Shown piece after piece: positions 7,958-16,485 of a DNA stretch of 64,000 bases. A program made the position numbers and the translations under genes. The stretch spans positions 1 through 64,000 of the forward strand of contig CAYMMM010000002.1 of NCBI GenBank assembly GCA_964391595.1, given 5' to 3'. Under the pieces are notes generated by a model, which was not told the DNA's origin, did not search any database, and was given only the letters and a program-made list of their open reading frames with translations. The DNA comes from JADZGC01 sp964391595 (GTDB lineage: Bacteria; Patescibacteriota; Saccharimonadia; CAILAD01; GCA-016700035). The stretch's first letter is position 1; each line of letters opens with the position of its first letter.

Positions 7958-8503
7958 CTAGTCCTTATCTGTCGAACTATATTCCTGCGATGCTTCCAGT
8001 ATTTCTGCCTGCAAACGAGCGGGCTTATAGAGCGTCTTGATCTTCATGTGCCCACTCCCCGACATTGTCTGGATTTCAAGATCGCCGTAGTGAAAAATCG
8101 TTCCCTGCAGTCCTGGGATAGTGTAGTTCACGCTCTGGACATTATTCAGCGCGAGACTTTTGACCGAGCGCCTAAATGGTCCTTTTTGTTTGATCATCGT
8201 CAGCTCTTCTTCGGTTAGAATCAGTACGGTAAAATACCAGCTTGTAAAATGGTACCCCCAGTAGAGGAAAAGAACACCAGAACATATAAGCAACCAGTTG
8301 ATCGTCATAGGTTGCCATGAATAGGCGTTACCGGTAGCAATAGACCAAGGCACGAGACCGACGAGAATAATAACTAGCCCCATGATGAGTGGTATGCGCA
8401 AGACAATCGGAAACTGCCGCTCGACGAAGATAACATCTGGCTCATGGCCGTCGTCGACATCATGCTGAGCAGCGCGTTCGATCACGCGGTCGCGTTTTGA
8501 CAT
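7958..8503 (-). CDS. Membrane protein with a bacterial PH (bPH2/YdbS-like) domain
   Basis: 181 residues. Two membrane segments (about 33-56 and 67-92) are followed by a PH-like beta domain with VLILTEEELTMIKQKG and a region resembling the conserved 'NVQSV' strand of bPH2 proteins. The molecular role of this family is not established. The -10-like TAGCAT at 8510-8515 (minus strand) ends 6 nt before the ATG, consistent with a leaderless mRNA. Confidence 0.75.
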   Translation of the reverse strand: MSKRDRVIERAAQHDVDDGHEPDVIFVERQFPIVLRIPLIMGLVIILVGLVPWSIATGNAYSWQPMTINWLLICSGVLFLYWGYHFTSWYFTVLILTEEELTMIKQKGPFRRSVKSLALNNVQSVNYTIPGLQGTIFHYGDLEIQTMSGSGHMKIKTLYKPARLQAEILEASQEYSSTDKD

Positions 8504-8570
8504 ATGCTTATGCTAACAGGAGTACGGCCGAGAATAAAGCGATGTGATCGTTTCTATCTGGCCGCTCTGG

Positions 8571-8576
8571 TATACT
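8571..8576 (+). promoter_or_regulatory. Extended -10 promoter of tRNA-Arg inside an inverted repeat
   Basis: TGG-TATACT (8568-8576) 34 nt before the tRNA. It lies in the 7-bp inverted repeat TCTGGTA (8566-8572) / TACCAGA (8588-8594). No good -35 is visible, as expected for an extended -10 promoter. Confidence 0.5.
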
Positions 8577-8609
8577 GAGCGGTAGTGTACCAGAACAATG
8601 AGTGAGCAT

Positions 8610-8685
8610 GTCCCCGTAGCTCAGTGGATAGAGCGCCTCCGTCCTAAGGAGGGCGTCGGGAGTTCGAATCTCTCCGGGGACGCCA
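8610..8685 (+). tRNA. tRNA-Arg (anticodon CCT), CCA encoded
   Basis: Acceptor GTCCCCG/CGGGGAC, D-arm GCTCAGTGGATAGAGC, anticodon stem CCTCC/GGAGG around GTCCTAA (anticodon CCT, reads AGG), T-arm GGGAG-TTCGAAT-CTCTC, discriminator G and encoded CCA. The hydrolase gene starts 16 nt after the CCA. Confidence 0.95.
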
Positions 8686-8689
8686 ATGA

Positions 8690-8702
8690 TATACTGACCG
8701 TA
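8690..8702 (+). promoter_or_regulatory. -10 box for a leaderless hydrolase mRNA
   Basis: TATACT (8690-8695) is followed by exactly 6 nt and then the ATG at 8702, so the predicted +1 is the A of the start codon. The box begins 5 nt after the tRNA-Arg CCA, and any -35 would lie inside the tRNA gene. Confidence 0.6.
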
Positions 8703-9451
8703 TGACAGTTGAAAAGCACATACTTATCCAATCCGACAACGAGAAGCTCGCCACTACTATTGCTATCGCAGACAACGATGCAGCACCGATCCTACTGCGC
8801 ATTAGTGGAGGCTATATCTCAGGCCATCGTCCAAACGACTGGCAACAGTTCCTTGCAAAACGAGGCATTACGAGCGTTGCGTTTGACTTCCCGGGTGTTG
8901 GAGCGAGCGCGGGCGATCTGAATGCAACAAATCTCGATATACGACTTGAGCATTCTCAAAATGTCTATACATATATCAAAAATCACATTGCTCATAATGC
9001 ACCTGTCTATATCCTTGGCGTAAGTATGGGTGGGCCGATCGCTATCCACATGACTCAGGACATCGACTCTGCCGGCCTACTCCTCTGTGTGTGCGCAGCG
9101 TATCCCAAAGACGCATGGTCGAAAAACTTTGGCGAGCCCTTCTCTTATGCCATTCGACGTGAGTATGCCTGGCAAGATTCTGATGAGTTCGCCATCCTCT
9201 CACAGCTGTCATGCCCTATATTCTTCGGCAGCGCTCGAAACGACGAGATAATTCCCCAGAGCATAACCGAAAAGTATCGCAATATAGTACAGGAGATCCG
9301 TCAAGTGTACAGGGTGTACGACGCGCCTCATGCTTTTCTTAGACTTGAGAGCGAAGCATCTGCAGAAAAGATGCGTTTCTGGAGTGATGTAGCCGAATTT
9401 ATCCACTCGAACAGTTCGGTAGCTCCAGATGACATCAACGAACACACGTGA
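8702..9451 (+). CDS. Alpha/beta-hydrolase family protein
   Basis: 249 residues with an alpha/beta-hydrolase fold. The nucleophile elbow GVSMGG gives Ser108, the acid is probably Asp181 in SARNDEIIP, and the base is His210 in DAPHAF. An FDFPGVGAS strand-turn typical of serine hydrolases lies at 61-69. No signal peptide or membrane segment, so it is cytoplasmic. Substrate unknown. No Shine-Dalgarno site; the start codon coincides with the predicted transcription start. Confidence 0.85.
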   Translation: MTVEKHILIQSDNEKLATTIAIADNDAAPILLRISGGYISGHRPNDWQQFLAKRGITSVAFDFPGVGASAGDLNATNLDIRLEHSQNVYTYIKNHIAHNAPVYILGVSMGGPIAIHMTQDIDSAGLLLCVCAAYPKDAWSKNFGEPFSYAIRREYAWQDSDEFAILSQLSCPIFFGSARNDEIIPQSITEKYRNIVQEIRQVYRVYDAPHAFLRLESEASAEKMRFWSDVAEFIHSNSSVAPDDINEHT

Positions 9452-9458
9452 TATACGG

Positions 9459-9471
9459 TATACTCAATACA
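9459..9471 (+). promoter_or_regulatory. -10 box for a leaderless mRNA (small membrane protein)
   Basis: TATACT (9459-9464) + 6 nt + ATG at 9471: the same geometry as at 8690-8702. Confidence 0.55.
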
Positions 9472-9719
9472 TGAAGAAAATCCGAGAAATTATCGGTGGC
9501 TGGGTCGGTGCTCTCATAGCGCTGGGGACATTACTGATTGTCTTAACGCTTCTCTATGCGATCTTATACCCACGCTATATCACAAAGCAAAAACCAGTAA
9601 CGTATGCGAGCAAGCAAGAGTGCGAGACAACAACACAGCGAACGTGCATGTACGCTCAATGTGACTATAAATGCTCAACGCCATATAGCGGCTGGATGCC
9701 AGTAAGTAAAGAAAAATAG
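9471..9719 (+). CDS. Small membrane protein with a Cys-rich tail
   Basis: 82 residues: one membrane segment (about 9-32), then an extracytoplasmic tail with four Cys (CETTTQRTC and CDYKC) that could form disulfides. No family recognised. The ATG at 9471 is preferred over 9429 because the -10 box lies exactly upstream. The next gene starts 16 nt after its stop. Confidence 0.55.
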   Translation: MKKIREIIGGWVGALIALGTLLIVLTLLYAILYPRYITKQKPVTYASKQECETTTQRTCMYAQCDYKCSTPYSGWMPVSKEK

Positions 9720-9735
9720 AACGCTTCACACAAAT

Positions 9736-9969
9736 ATGCACTGGCAGGACATAGTCATCTCAATCGCTCAACTCTGCTTTATCCCGGCGATGATACCGAG
9801 TATCCGCAACAAAGATAAGCCCGCCCTATCAACGAGCTTCATGAACGTCGTGCTCGTACTGACGATTGCTTTCTGCATGTTTACGCTTGGACTTTGGTTT
9901 GCAGCAGTCACCTCACTAGCAATTGCGGCTACGTGGGCAATCTTAGCCTTACAAAAACTACGCGACTAG
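9736..9969 (+). CDS. Small three-helix membrane protein
   Basis: 77 residues with three hydrophobic segments (about 5-21, 35-53 and 54-72) and a short basic loop (RNKDKP). Size and helix number recall half-transporters of the PQ-loop/SemiSWEET type, but the diagnostic motif is not clear, so no function is assigned. Probably co-transcribed with the gene ending at 9719. Confidence 0.5.
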   Translation: MHWQDIVISIAQLCFIPAMIPSIRNKDKPALSTSFMNVVLVLTIAFCMFTLGLWFAAVTSLAIAATWAILALQKLRD

Positions 9970-10041
9970 CTCGGCTTTACAGTCACCCTCTTCTACGCTT
10001 ATACTTGCAGCGTTCTTGTACCTCGAGAAAGAAGGCTCTGT

Positions 10042-10320
10042 ATGTATGCCGTACCTGCTCGTGTCGGTGATCGCCGTATTGTGATCGAATTCCCCTGTAT
10101 AGAATGCGGTGGTCTACTCTACTATTCGCACGACGAAGTGGGACTAGGCTTCGCAAATAGAAACGCATCGTGTGATCAAAATCACAGCATGTTCTTTGTG
10201 ATCGCGAGGGAAAATGCCCACGAAATCCCGGTCGACGAACTTGGCTACCTCATCGACGACACTCTTCCTGGCTGGGAGTCTCAGATCCCGGAGTGGGTCT
10301 TGGCCTTGAGGGCTGCCTGA
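10042..10320 (+). CDS. Hypothetical protein with a CxxC motif, coupled to the MOSC gene
   Basis: 92 residues. IECGG near residue 20 and CDQNH near residue 44 may form one metal site; the N-terminal half is beta-strand-like. AGAAGG about 7 nt upstream supports the ATG. Its TGA overlaps the ATG of the MOSC gene by one base (TGATG), so the two are translationally coupled. No family recognised. Confidence 0.55.
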   Translation: MYAVPARVGDRRIVIEFPCIECGGLLYYSHDEVGLGFANRNASCDQNHSMFFVIARENAHEIPVDELGYLIDDTLPGWESQIPEWVLALRAA

Positions 10321-10925
10321 TGGCGAAGCAACTCGAGATCATCTCGGTCAATGTCGGGCAGCCATGTGTCCTCCGGTATGCGGGCACAAAACCGATCTAC
10401 TCCAGTATCGCCAAGCAGCCCGTCGTCGGTGACTCGGTACTTCTCACCTACACAAACCTGGCCGGCGATCAGCAAGTCGATACCAAGCCGAAACCAGACG
10501 GCCGACAACTTCACGGAGGTAATGCCAAGGCTGTCTATGTGTACCCTTTCGAGCACTATGACTCATGGTTTCGTGAGCTCGGTACACTCCTCCAGGTGCC
10601 AAGCTTCGGCGAAAACATCACACTCGAAGGTATCACCGAGGCCGACGTACATGTCGGTGATATCTGGACGTGGGGTGATGCTGAGCTGGTTGTGGCCAGC
10701 CCACGACAACCGTGCCACAAGCTCCGCTCGCACCTCTGTATCGATGACATTGAGGCGCGCATGTGGCAAAACGGCTACTGCGGCTGGTATATGCGGGTGC
10801 AGACTCCGGGCGTCGTACCTACGCACGGAAAGATCGAGATCACCCATACAGAATCAAGCGCACCGACTATCGCTGATGTATTCCGCGAGAAGCAGGCAGC
10901 GCGTACCCCACCCATTCAGCAATGA
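10320..10925 (+). CDS. MOSC-domain protein
   Basis: 201 residues. The C-terminal part of a MOSC domain is clear: SFGENITLEGI (95-105), VHVGDIWTWGDA, and PRQPCHKL with the conserved cysteine at 132, which in MOSC proteins takes part in sulfur or oxime/N-oxide chemistry with molybdenum cofactor. It is most like the small stand-alone YiiM/MOSC group. No molybdopterin genes are visible in the window. It starts at the ATG overlapping the previous stop. The GC-rich codons suggest an acquired gene pair. Confidence 0.8.
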   Translation: MAKQLEIISVNVGQPCVLRYAGTKPIYSSIAKQPVVGDSVLLTYTNLAGDQQVDTKPKPDGRQLHGGNAKAVYVYPFEHYDSWFRELGTLLQVPSFGENITLEGITEADVHVGDIWTWGDAELVVASPRQPCHKLRSHLCIDDIEARMWQNGYCGWYMRVQTPGVVPTHGKIEITHTESSAPTIADVFREKQAARTPPIQQ

Positions 10926-10938
10926 GTGGGTTTTATTT
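10905..10938. terminator. Terminator between the MOSC gene and ndk
   Basis: Stem CCCAC-C-CATT / AATG-A-GTGGG around CAGC, followed by TTTTATTTATT. It overlaps the MOSC stop codon. It may also help end the converging ndk transcript, but the minus-strand U-run is poor. Confidence 0.7.
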
Positions 10939-11460
10939 ATTCTTAGGCTGTGTGAATGCTTCGTGAACGGTCGTATAGTCGTGAAGCTCATCTGGAGTAA
11001 ACCACAAAGCAATCTCAAGCTCGGCTTCATCTGGCTCACCCGAACAATGTACGAGATTTGGCAGACCAAGCTTCTGTGCGTCGCCGTGCGCGTAGCTCAG
11101 GTGCGCAAAATCACCACGAATCGTGCCAGGTAAAGCTGACTTCGGTTCAGTAGTTCCTACCAGCTTGCGCGCAACCTCCACGCCTTCAATGCCTTCAAGT
11201 ACAATGGCGATAACTGGTCCGTGCTGCATAAAATCCAGCGTCATCTCAAAGATCTGTTGCCCATGTCGCGTAATCATCGTACCGATCTTCTCATAATGAT
11301 GGTGCCAATGGTCTCTATCTGGTGCAAGCATTTTCATACCAATTATCTTGAGTCCAGCCTGCTCAAATCGCTTCACTATTTCCCCGACTAAGCCGCGCTG
11401 GAGCGTGTCTGGCTTCAAGAGTATCAGCACGCGTTGCATTAGTTCTTTATTCTCTTTCAT
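10933..11460 (-). CDS. ndk: Nucleoside diphosphate kinase
   Basis: 175 residues, somewhat longer than the usual 130-150. Motifs: LLKPDTL (14-20) with the phosphate-binding Lys, RDHWHHHY, GTTEPKSALPGTIRGDF (about 102-118), and the active-site His138 in NLVHCSG where most members have NLIHASD. It transfers the gamma-phosphate between NTPs and NDPs through phosphohistidine. The extra length lies in an insert near residues 45-60 and the C-terminal end. A good ribosome site (GAGAGGAAAG) precedes the ATG. It follows the M16 peptidase gene by 19 nt. Confidence 0.92.
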   Translation of the reverse strand: MKENKELMQRVLILLKPDTLQRGLVGEIVKRFEQAGLKIIGMKMLAPDRDHWHHHYEKIGTMITRHGQQIFEMTLDFMQHGPVIAIVLEGIEGVEVARKLVGTTEPKSALPGTIRGDFAHLSYAHGDAQKLGLPNLVHCSGEPDEAELEIALWFTPDELHDYTTVHEAFTQPKNK

Positions 11461-11479
11461 ACTTTCCTCTCCCTAATCG

Positions 11480-12766
11480 TTATGACTGACTTATTATCTG
11501 TTCTATGCGTCTCTGCATGGCATCATCTACTTGTGCGATCATCGAGAGTCGAACTGCAGATGGGTCAAGATAGCGCTGCGCCACGCGCTGGACGTCCTCG
11601 ATACTCACTCTTTCTATAGCGGTGATCATCTCGTCCATAGTGCGGACGGAACCTGTTAATAATAGCTCAGAACCGATGCGGTCGGCTACTGCAGCATTCG
11701 TTTCCTGTCCCATAATGACGCGACCACGCAGGAGCTGCTTAGTTCGCTTTAACTCATCCCCATCAACCGCATACTCGCGAATATGTCGCAACTCTTGCAT
11801 AACTGCCTCGACGACCTGCTCAATCTTGTCGGCTCGTACGCCCGCATAAATCGTCCATTCACCAGTGTCAGTGTACCCCACCGCACGCATATCTACGACG
11901 TACGCTAAGCCCTGCTCCTCACGGATACGCGCATACAGTCGCGACGAAGAACCGCGACCGAGAATCGCCGTCATCACCTTCACAGCAGCTTCGTCTTGAT
12001 GTCGTAGAGGTACTCCTCGAGCTGCAAAGACGATGTGCGCTTGGTTTGTCTCACGCTGAAAAACATGCATGCGCTCTGGTGCAACAATAGACTCACTCCG
12101 ATCTCTGGCCCGAGACAGCTTTCCAGTCCAGCCGCCGAACTTCTCCTCGACCAGAGCATGTAGCTGATCAATCTTAATATTCCCAGCCACTGATATCACT
12201 ACGTTATCGGGAGTATACGTACCAGTATAGTAGTTATGTATTGCCTCACGCGGGATACTCCGAATAATATCTTCAGTCCCAAGAATGTCCGACCGCAACC
12301 CATTTTGCGGCCACAACAAGCCACCGACGTAATCAAATACATGCTGCGCCGGGTCATCACGATATACATTCATCTCTTCAAGTATCACGCCTCGCTCGCG
12401 ATCGATCTGTGTTGGATCAAAGAGCGGCCGGCGCACCAAGTCTGCGAGCACATCAAGCGCCACCGTCAGAGAATCCTTCGGCACCTTGATGAAAAACGTC
12501 GTCAGCTCGTGGGTCGTATAGGCATTATGATAGCCGCCCACACCGTCAATGGCTGCATAGATTTGCTTTGCTTCAGGGTACCGCTCAGAGCCGCGGAAAA
12601 GTAAATGTTCGAGAAAATGTGAAACCCCATATTCGTGCACCAGATCCTCGTGTCGAGCACCCGTACCTACAAAGACATGGGCGGTCACACTGTCAGCATC
12701 GGTCATACGGCGTGCAATGAGACGCATGCCGTTTTCAAAATGTGCACTCAAATCATGCGTGGTCAT
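11480..12766 (-). CDS. M16-family zinc peptidase (processing-peptidase-like)
   Basis: 428 residues, two M16 half-domains. The inverted zinc motif HxxEH is present as H50-F-L-E53-H54, and a further acidic ligand is expected near 130 (ILEEMNVYRDDP). The second domain (about 220-425) is the inactive partner half with ARGVPLRHQDE. No signal peptide, so it is probably a cytoplasmic oligopeptidase. The ATG overlaps the end of the DedA gene by 4 nt, so they form an operon. Confidence 0.9.
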   Translation of the reverse strand: MTTHDLSAHFENGMRLIARRMTDADSVTAHVFVGTGARHEDLVHEYGVSHFLEHLLFRGSERYPEAKQIYAAIDGVGGYHNAYTTHELTTFFIKVPKDSLTVALDVLADLVRRPLFDPTQIDRERGVILEEMNVYRDDPAQHVFDYVGGLLWPQNGLRSDILGTEDIIRSIPREAIHNYYTGTYTPDNVVISVAGNIKIDQLHALVEEKFGGWTGKLSRARDRSESIVAPERMHVFQRETNQAHIVFAARGVPLRHQDEAAVKVMTAILGRGSSSRLYARIREEQGLAYVVDMRAVGYTDTGEWTIYAGVRADKIEQVVEAVMQELRHIREYAVDGDELKRTKQLLRGRVIMGQETNAAVADRIGSELLLTGSVRTMDEMITAIERVSIEDVQRVAQRYLDPSAVRLSMIAQVDDAMQRRIEQIISQS

Positions 12767-13398
12767 GATGTGCGTTTTCCTTTATGGGAACTACTTAAGA
12801 CACTATAGCGCTTCCAGAGAAAACGCCCTACAAAGACAATGAGCGCTAGTACCACAACATAATCGACGTAATGCATGTATGCGTAGTACTGTCGCCAACT
12901 CTCACCCAATATGAGACCCACACCGAGCCAGACCGAAGTCCAAAGCGATGAACCAAGTAAACATTGCAGCATAAATCTCTTGAAGTCCATCTTGTTCGCC
13001 CCCGCTACGATACCAATAAATGCCCTGATGACCGGGGTGAGCAAAGACAATACGATTGCCCTGCTGCCATTCTTCACAAACCAAGCTTGGGTTTTTTTGT
13101 AATCTGCCTCGGAGATCAGTACGTATTTACCATACTTCTTGATGATTGGTGCGCCTCCATAGCTCCCAACGGCAAACGCTACCGCGCAACCAAGCGTCTG
13201 CATCAAGATTCCGATGACCAACACAATGCCAAACTGTAAAGAACCACTACGTGCAGCGGAGCCCGCGAGCACCAAGACAGCTTCAGAAGGGATTGGTATA
13301 CCAATCATCGCGACACCAAGAAGCAGCCCTATCCCGACATAGCCGATTGAGTGAATAACCATAATTGCAAAGTCGAGCAAGGCCGCGGAAAAGCTCAT
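12763..13398 (-). CDS. DedA-family membrane protein
   Basis: 211 residues with about five hydrophobic segments. The SNARE-associated/DedA signature is seen as GIPIPSEAVLVLAG (about 33-46), with SLLTPVIRAFIGIVAGANKM near 100-120. DedA proteins act as lipid or proton-coupled transporters and flippases in the inner membrane; the substrate here is unknown. An extended -10 (TGG-TACAAT) ends 9 nt before the ATG, leaving a leader of about 3 nt. It heads a DedA-M16-ndk cluster. Confidence 0.88.
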   Translation of the reverse strand: MSFSAALLDFAIMVIHSIGYVGIGLLLGVAMIGIPIPSEAVLVLAGSAARSGSLQFGIVLVIGILMQTLGCAVAFAVGSYGGAPIIKKYGKYVLISEADYKKTQAWFVKNGSRAIVLSLLTPVIRAFIGIVAGANKMDFKRFMLQCLLGSSLWTSVWLGVGLILGESWRQYYAYMHYVDYVVVLALIVFVGRFLWKRYSVLSSSHKGKRTS

Positions 13399-13456
13399 AG
13401 TGCGACTATTGTACCAGGTTCGGCGAGTCTACGGCTAACCTCACAGGCAACGGCTG

Positions 13457-15445
13457 TTACTTTTTGAGCGTAGCGAGTTTGTCGCGGAGCAAAGCAAGTA
13501 CAGGATCATCTTGCGGCACCAGCTCCCCGACTCGCTTGAGTGCACGCTCAGCATTAGCTGCTTGTCCACGCTGTATATAAAGATCTGTCAGTAAGACTTG
13601 AGCCGAGGCAACTTGTGGTTTGACCTGGAACGGCGAACGATTCGCTATAACTGCATCGGTGTACTCTCGCTCGACAGGCAACAGTACCTGTATCGCATCG
13701 TCGACGTAACCCTCACGCCGCAAAAGCTTGGCATACGCTATCTGATACGGCGGGTAGTCATGAGGATCAATAGTAATGGTTTGTTTGTATTCTTTCAGCG
13801 CCTCGGTGGTTTTGCCTTGATTCTCAAGGATCTGCGCCAGTGCAAAATGCGCCTTCTCATTGTAGGGTTCTCTCCTTAAAGCCAAGCGCGCGTAGGACTC
13901 CCCATCATCTAACAATGAGACGGGTGCGGAGTCGCGGGTAGCATAACGACTGACCTGCAGTAATGCAGCGTCCGCAAGGAGCGTGGGATCATATACTGGT
14001 CGCTCGAAGATACCAGCGTAATTGTCGGCCGCCTCGTCAGGATCGACGCCAGAGATAGCTGCAGTATAGTCGGCATCTATCGCGGATAGGTAGTTGTGAT
14101 AGCTATACCACAGTGCAGCGGCAAGCAAAATGCTAAACGCAACCAAAGGAATACCCAGGCGCCATGATTTAACTCGCATCTCATGTACATGCTCGGTAAT
14201 CGGGAGTGCCATCGCCAGGAAGAGTGCGGTAGTCAAAATAAGAACAGGATAATTCGAAACAAGGTCCACCAAGCTGTGTGCGCCAATGGCCAGTACGGCA
14301 AGCAGCGCGACCTGGCGCCAAGCTTCAACTTCATCATCACGCAACATCTGCCAAGCATACCGAGCCAAAGCAGCTATAAACGTCAAATACAAAGCTGCAC
14401 CCACCACTCCCAACTCAGCAAAGGCCTGGAAGAACGTACTATGTGGGTTATCTCCAGCCGTAGTCGGACTCTCTTGGTACATCGGATGAATCTCCTTAAA
14501 TGTACCAATGCCCCAGCCGGTAAGCGGTCGAGCTGCAAAGATCGCCGTCGACTCTCGCCAGTAAGCAAAGCGGTCGGTGACACTCGTCGACGTAGTAGAT
14601 TCTGCGACGCGCTGACTAACATTCAGGGCGGCCGACTTGAAGAACACCACTCGGAGCGTCACGAGCACTGCACTCGCCACCACAGCAATAGTCACTATAC
14701 GCAATAGTGCGGATATGAGATCTTTCGCCTGCACGTCAGGGCGTCTCTGCTGGGACAAAAAGTACGTAACTACCGCCACAATTCCTATCAGCCAGCCAGC
14801 TCGAGAGTAGGTCAAAATCAACCCGCCTGCGAGCAGTCCAGCGGCGATGAGCCAAAACCTGCGCGCCTTCGTGGACACTTCCGATTCCTGCATAAGCAGC
14901 AGAGCGGCTAGTATTGCTACTATCAGATATGTTGCAAGCGGGTTCGCCCAATAAAACAATGATGTCATGCGTTCGTAATCCCCGATCACGAAGATGACCG
15001 AGCCAATTGCCAACACAGAAAGCGCAACGAGTGTCCACAGAACCCAGATAAACTTACGGGCTACCGCGTAACCCACCAGATCTCGCGCCACGACAAACAC
15101 AACGATAGACTGCAGAAGTGGAATCATATATAAAAGGCTTTCGTAACGCGATATCGAAAGCGGCAGGGTCACCATCGACCACACCATCAACGCCACCAGT
15201 GACCATAGAATGGCACGCGGATAGGTGCTTACCTTGAGTGCCTGGTGACGAGATACAACGAGCCAGGCCACGAATAGCAGGCCAGACAATAGGCTATTCA
15301 CAAGTAAGCCGATGGGCTCACGCCCCCCAAAAAACCAAGGGACCGTCACAAGTGCCAAAACGAGTACCGGCACAGCAAGATAGCGCGGCAAGATATTGAG
15401 CTGCAATGCTTCTACATCTGCGGCTTTTTTGCGCTTTTTGTTCAT
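13457..15445 (-). CDS. O-antigen ligase-like (Wzy_C) membrane protein with TPR tail
   Basis: 662 residues from the ATG at 15445. About ten to twelve membrane segments fill residues 15-440. The Wzy_C loop has GWGIGTFKEIHP and GDNPHSTFFQAFAELGVVG (about 315-360), the conserved outer loop of O-antigen ligases and polymerases. The C-terminal 200 residues hold TPR-like repeats (NEKAHFALAQILENQGK). Likely role: joining or polymerising envelope polysaccharide on the outer face. A promoter with TTGCAT-17-TAGAAT (15453-15481) ends 7 nt before this ATG, which decides the start over two upstream ATGs. Confidence 0.85.
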   Translation of the reverse strand: MNKKRKKAADVEALQLNILPRYLAVPVLVLALVTVPWFFGGREPIGLLVNSLLSGLLFVAWLVVSRHQALKVSTYPRAILWSLVALMVWSMVTLPLSISRYESLLYMIPLLQSIVVFVVARDLVGYAVARKFIWVLWTLVALSVLAIGSVIFVIGDYERMTSLFYWANPLATYLIVAILAALLLMQESEVSTKARRFWLIAAGLLAGGLILTYSRAGWLIGIVAVVTYFLSQQRRPDVQAKDLISALLRIVTIAVVASAVLVTLRVVFFKSAALNVSQRVAESTTSTSVTDRFAYWRESTAIFAARPLTGWGIGTFKEIHPMYQESPTTAGDNPHSTFFQAFAELGVVGAALYLTFIAALARYAWQMLRDDEVEAWRQVALLAVLAIGAHSLVDLVSNYPVLILTTALFLAMALPITEHVHEMRVKSWRLGIPLVAFSILLAAALWYSYHNYLSAIDADYTAAISGVDPDEAADNYAGIFERPVYDPTLLADAALLQVSRYATRDSAPVSLLDDGESYARLALRREPYNEKAHFALAQILENQGKTTEALKEYKQTITIDPHDYPPYQIAYAKLLRREGYVDDAIQVLLPVEREYTDAVIANRSPFQVKPQVASAQVLLTDLYIQRGQAANAERALKRVGELVPQDDPVLALLRDKLATLKK

Positions 15446-15452
15446 CGCCGAC

Positions 15453-15481
15453 ATTCTATGCTTGTAGCGACCGAAATGCAA
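15453..15481 (-). promoter_or_regulatory. Promoter of the O-antigen ligase-like gene
   Basis: Minus strand: TTGCAT (15476-15481), 17-nt spacer, TAGAAT (15453-15458), 7 nt, ATG at 15445. It gives a leaderless or one-base-leader mRNA. Confidence 0.65.
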
Positions 15482-15504
15482 GCGTCCCAGCCGCGCTAAA
15501 TCGC

Positions 15505-15540
15505 TTGCGCTTATCTGTAAATGACGCTATGCTCGGACTA
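15505..15540 (+). promoter_or_regulatory. Promoter for a leaderless recombinase mRNA
   Basis: TTGCGC (15505-15510), 17-nt spacer, TATGCT (15528-15533), exactly 6 nt, ATG at 15540. Confidence 0.65.
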
Positions 15541-16451
15541 TGTTTAGTGACTATCTTGAAGAGTTTCTCGACCACCTTGAAGTCGAGCGTGGCCGCAGTC
15601 TCAAGACAATTGAAAATTACTCCCACTACCTCAATCGCTTCTATGAGTTTGCTGGCGACATTAAGCCCGCCAAGATCACTACGAAGACCGTCGCTGACTG
15701 GCGTAAATGGCTCAATCGACACACCGGTGACGATGGGCGTACGGTAAGCCTGACGACAATCAATTATCACCTCATCGCCTTGCGAACCTTCTTGAAGTAC
15801 CTCGCCAAACGCGACATCGCATCACTCGCCCCAGAGAAGATCGAGCTGGCTTCGACAAAGCGTCCACAAGTAGCCTTCCTCGAGGCTGAAGAGATTGGCC
15901 GCCTCATCTCGGCGGTTGTCGATGACACCGAGTCGAGTAAGCGCGATCGAGCTATGATGCTGCTCCTCTTCTCGGGCGGTTTGCGCGTCTCGGAGCTCGT
16001 CAGCATGGATCGCAAGCAGATCAATCTCAAATCTGGTGAGTTTACAATTCGTGGTAAGGGACAAAAGGACCGTCCAGTTTTTCTGACTGACGCAGCGAAG
16101 TCAGCACTCGCCGAATACCTCGCCAGCCGCAGCGACGATGAAGAACCGCTCTTCATACACTATTCTGGAGCCAGCACGAGCGGCAGCAAGGCGCCGACCC
16201 GGCTCACCACACGAAGCGTCCAGCGCATCGTCGAGAAGTATCGCATCAAAGCCGGCATCACCAAAAAAGTCACGCCGCACACTCTGCGCCATTCATTCGC
16301 TACAGACCTTATATCTCACGGCGCCGACCTTCGGAGCGTGCAAGAAATGCTCGGCCATGCCAACGTCGCCACCACTCAGGTCTACACCCACCTCACCAAT
16401 CCCCACCTCAAAGAAGTCCACAAACAATTCCACTCAGATAATAAAAGCTAG
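15540..16451 (+). CDS. XerC/XerD-type tyrosine recombinase
   Basis: 303 residues, the normal Xer length. The N-terminal SAM-like core-binding domain covers about 1-90; the catalytic domain covers 110-300 with Arg149 (GGLRVSEL), Lys173 (RGKGQK), His247/Arg250 (PHTLRHSF), His273 (LGHANV) and Tyr282 (VYTH). All catalytic residues are present. It should resolve chromosome dimers at a dif site, which I did not find in this window. It is single and divergent from the ligase-like gene, with no integrase-type context. Confidence 0.93.
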   Translation: MFSDYLEEFLDHLEVERGRSLKTIENYSHYLNRFYEFAGDIKPAKITTKTVADWRKWLNRHTGDDGRTVSLTTINYHLIALRTFLKYLAKRDIASLAPEKIELASTKRPQVAFLEAEEIGRLISAVVDDTESSKRDRAMMLLLFSGGLRVSELVSMDRKQINLKSGEFTIRGKGQKDRPVFLTDAAKSALAEYLASRSDDEEPLFIHYSGASTSGSKAPTRLTTRSVQRIVEKYRIKAGITKKVTPHTLRHSFATDLISHGADLRSVQEMLGHANVATTQVYTHLTNPHLKEVHKQFHSDNKS

Positions 16452-16485
16452 GCGACCACGACCAGAGCAATCGTATATAGCGCTG

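Noticed and set aside
10351..11133. 260-codon plus-strand frame
   Set aside because: It lies across the MOSC gene in another frame and then antisense to ndk; its product is low-complexity Ser/Arg-rich and has no ribosome site.
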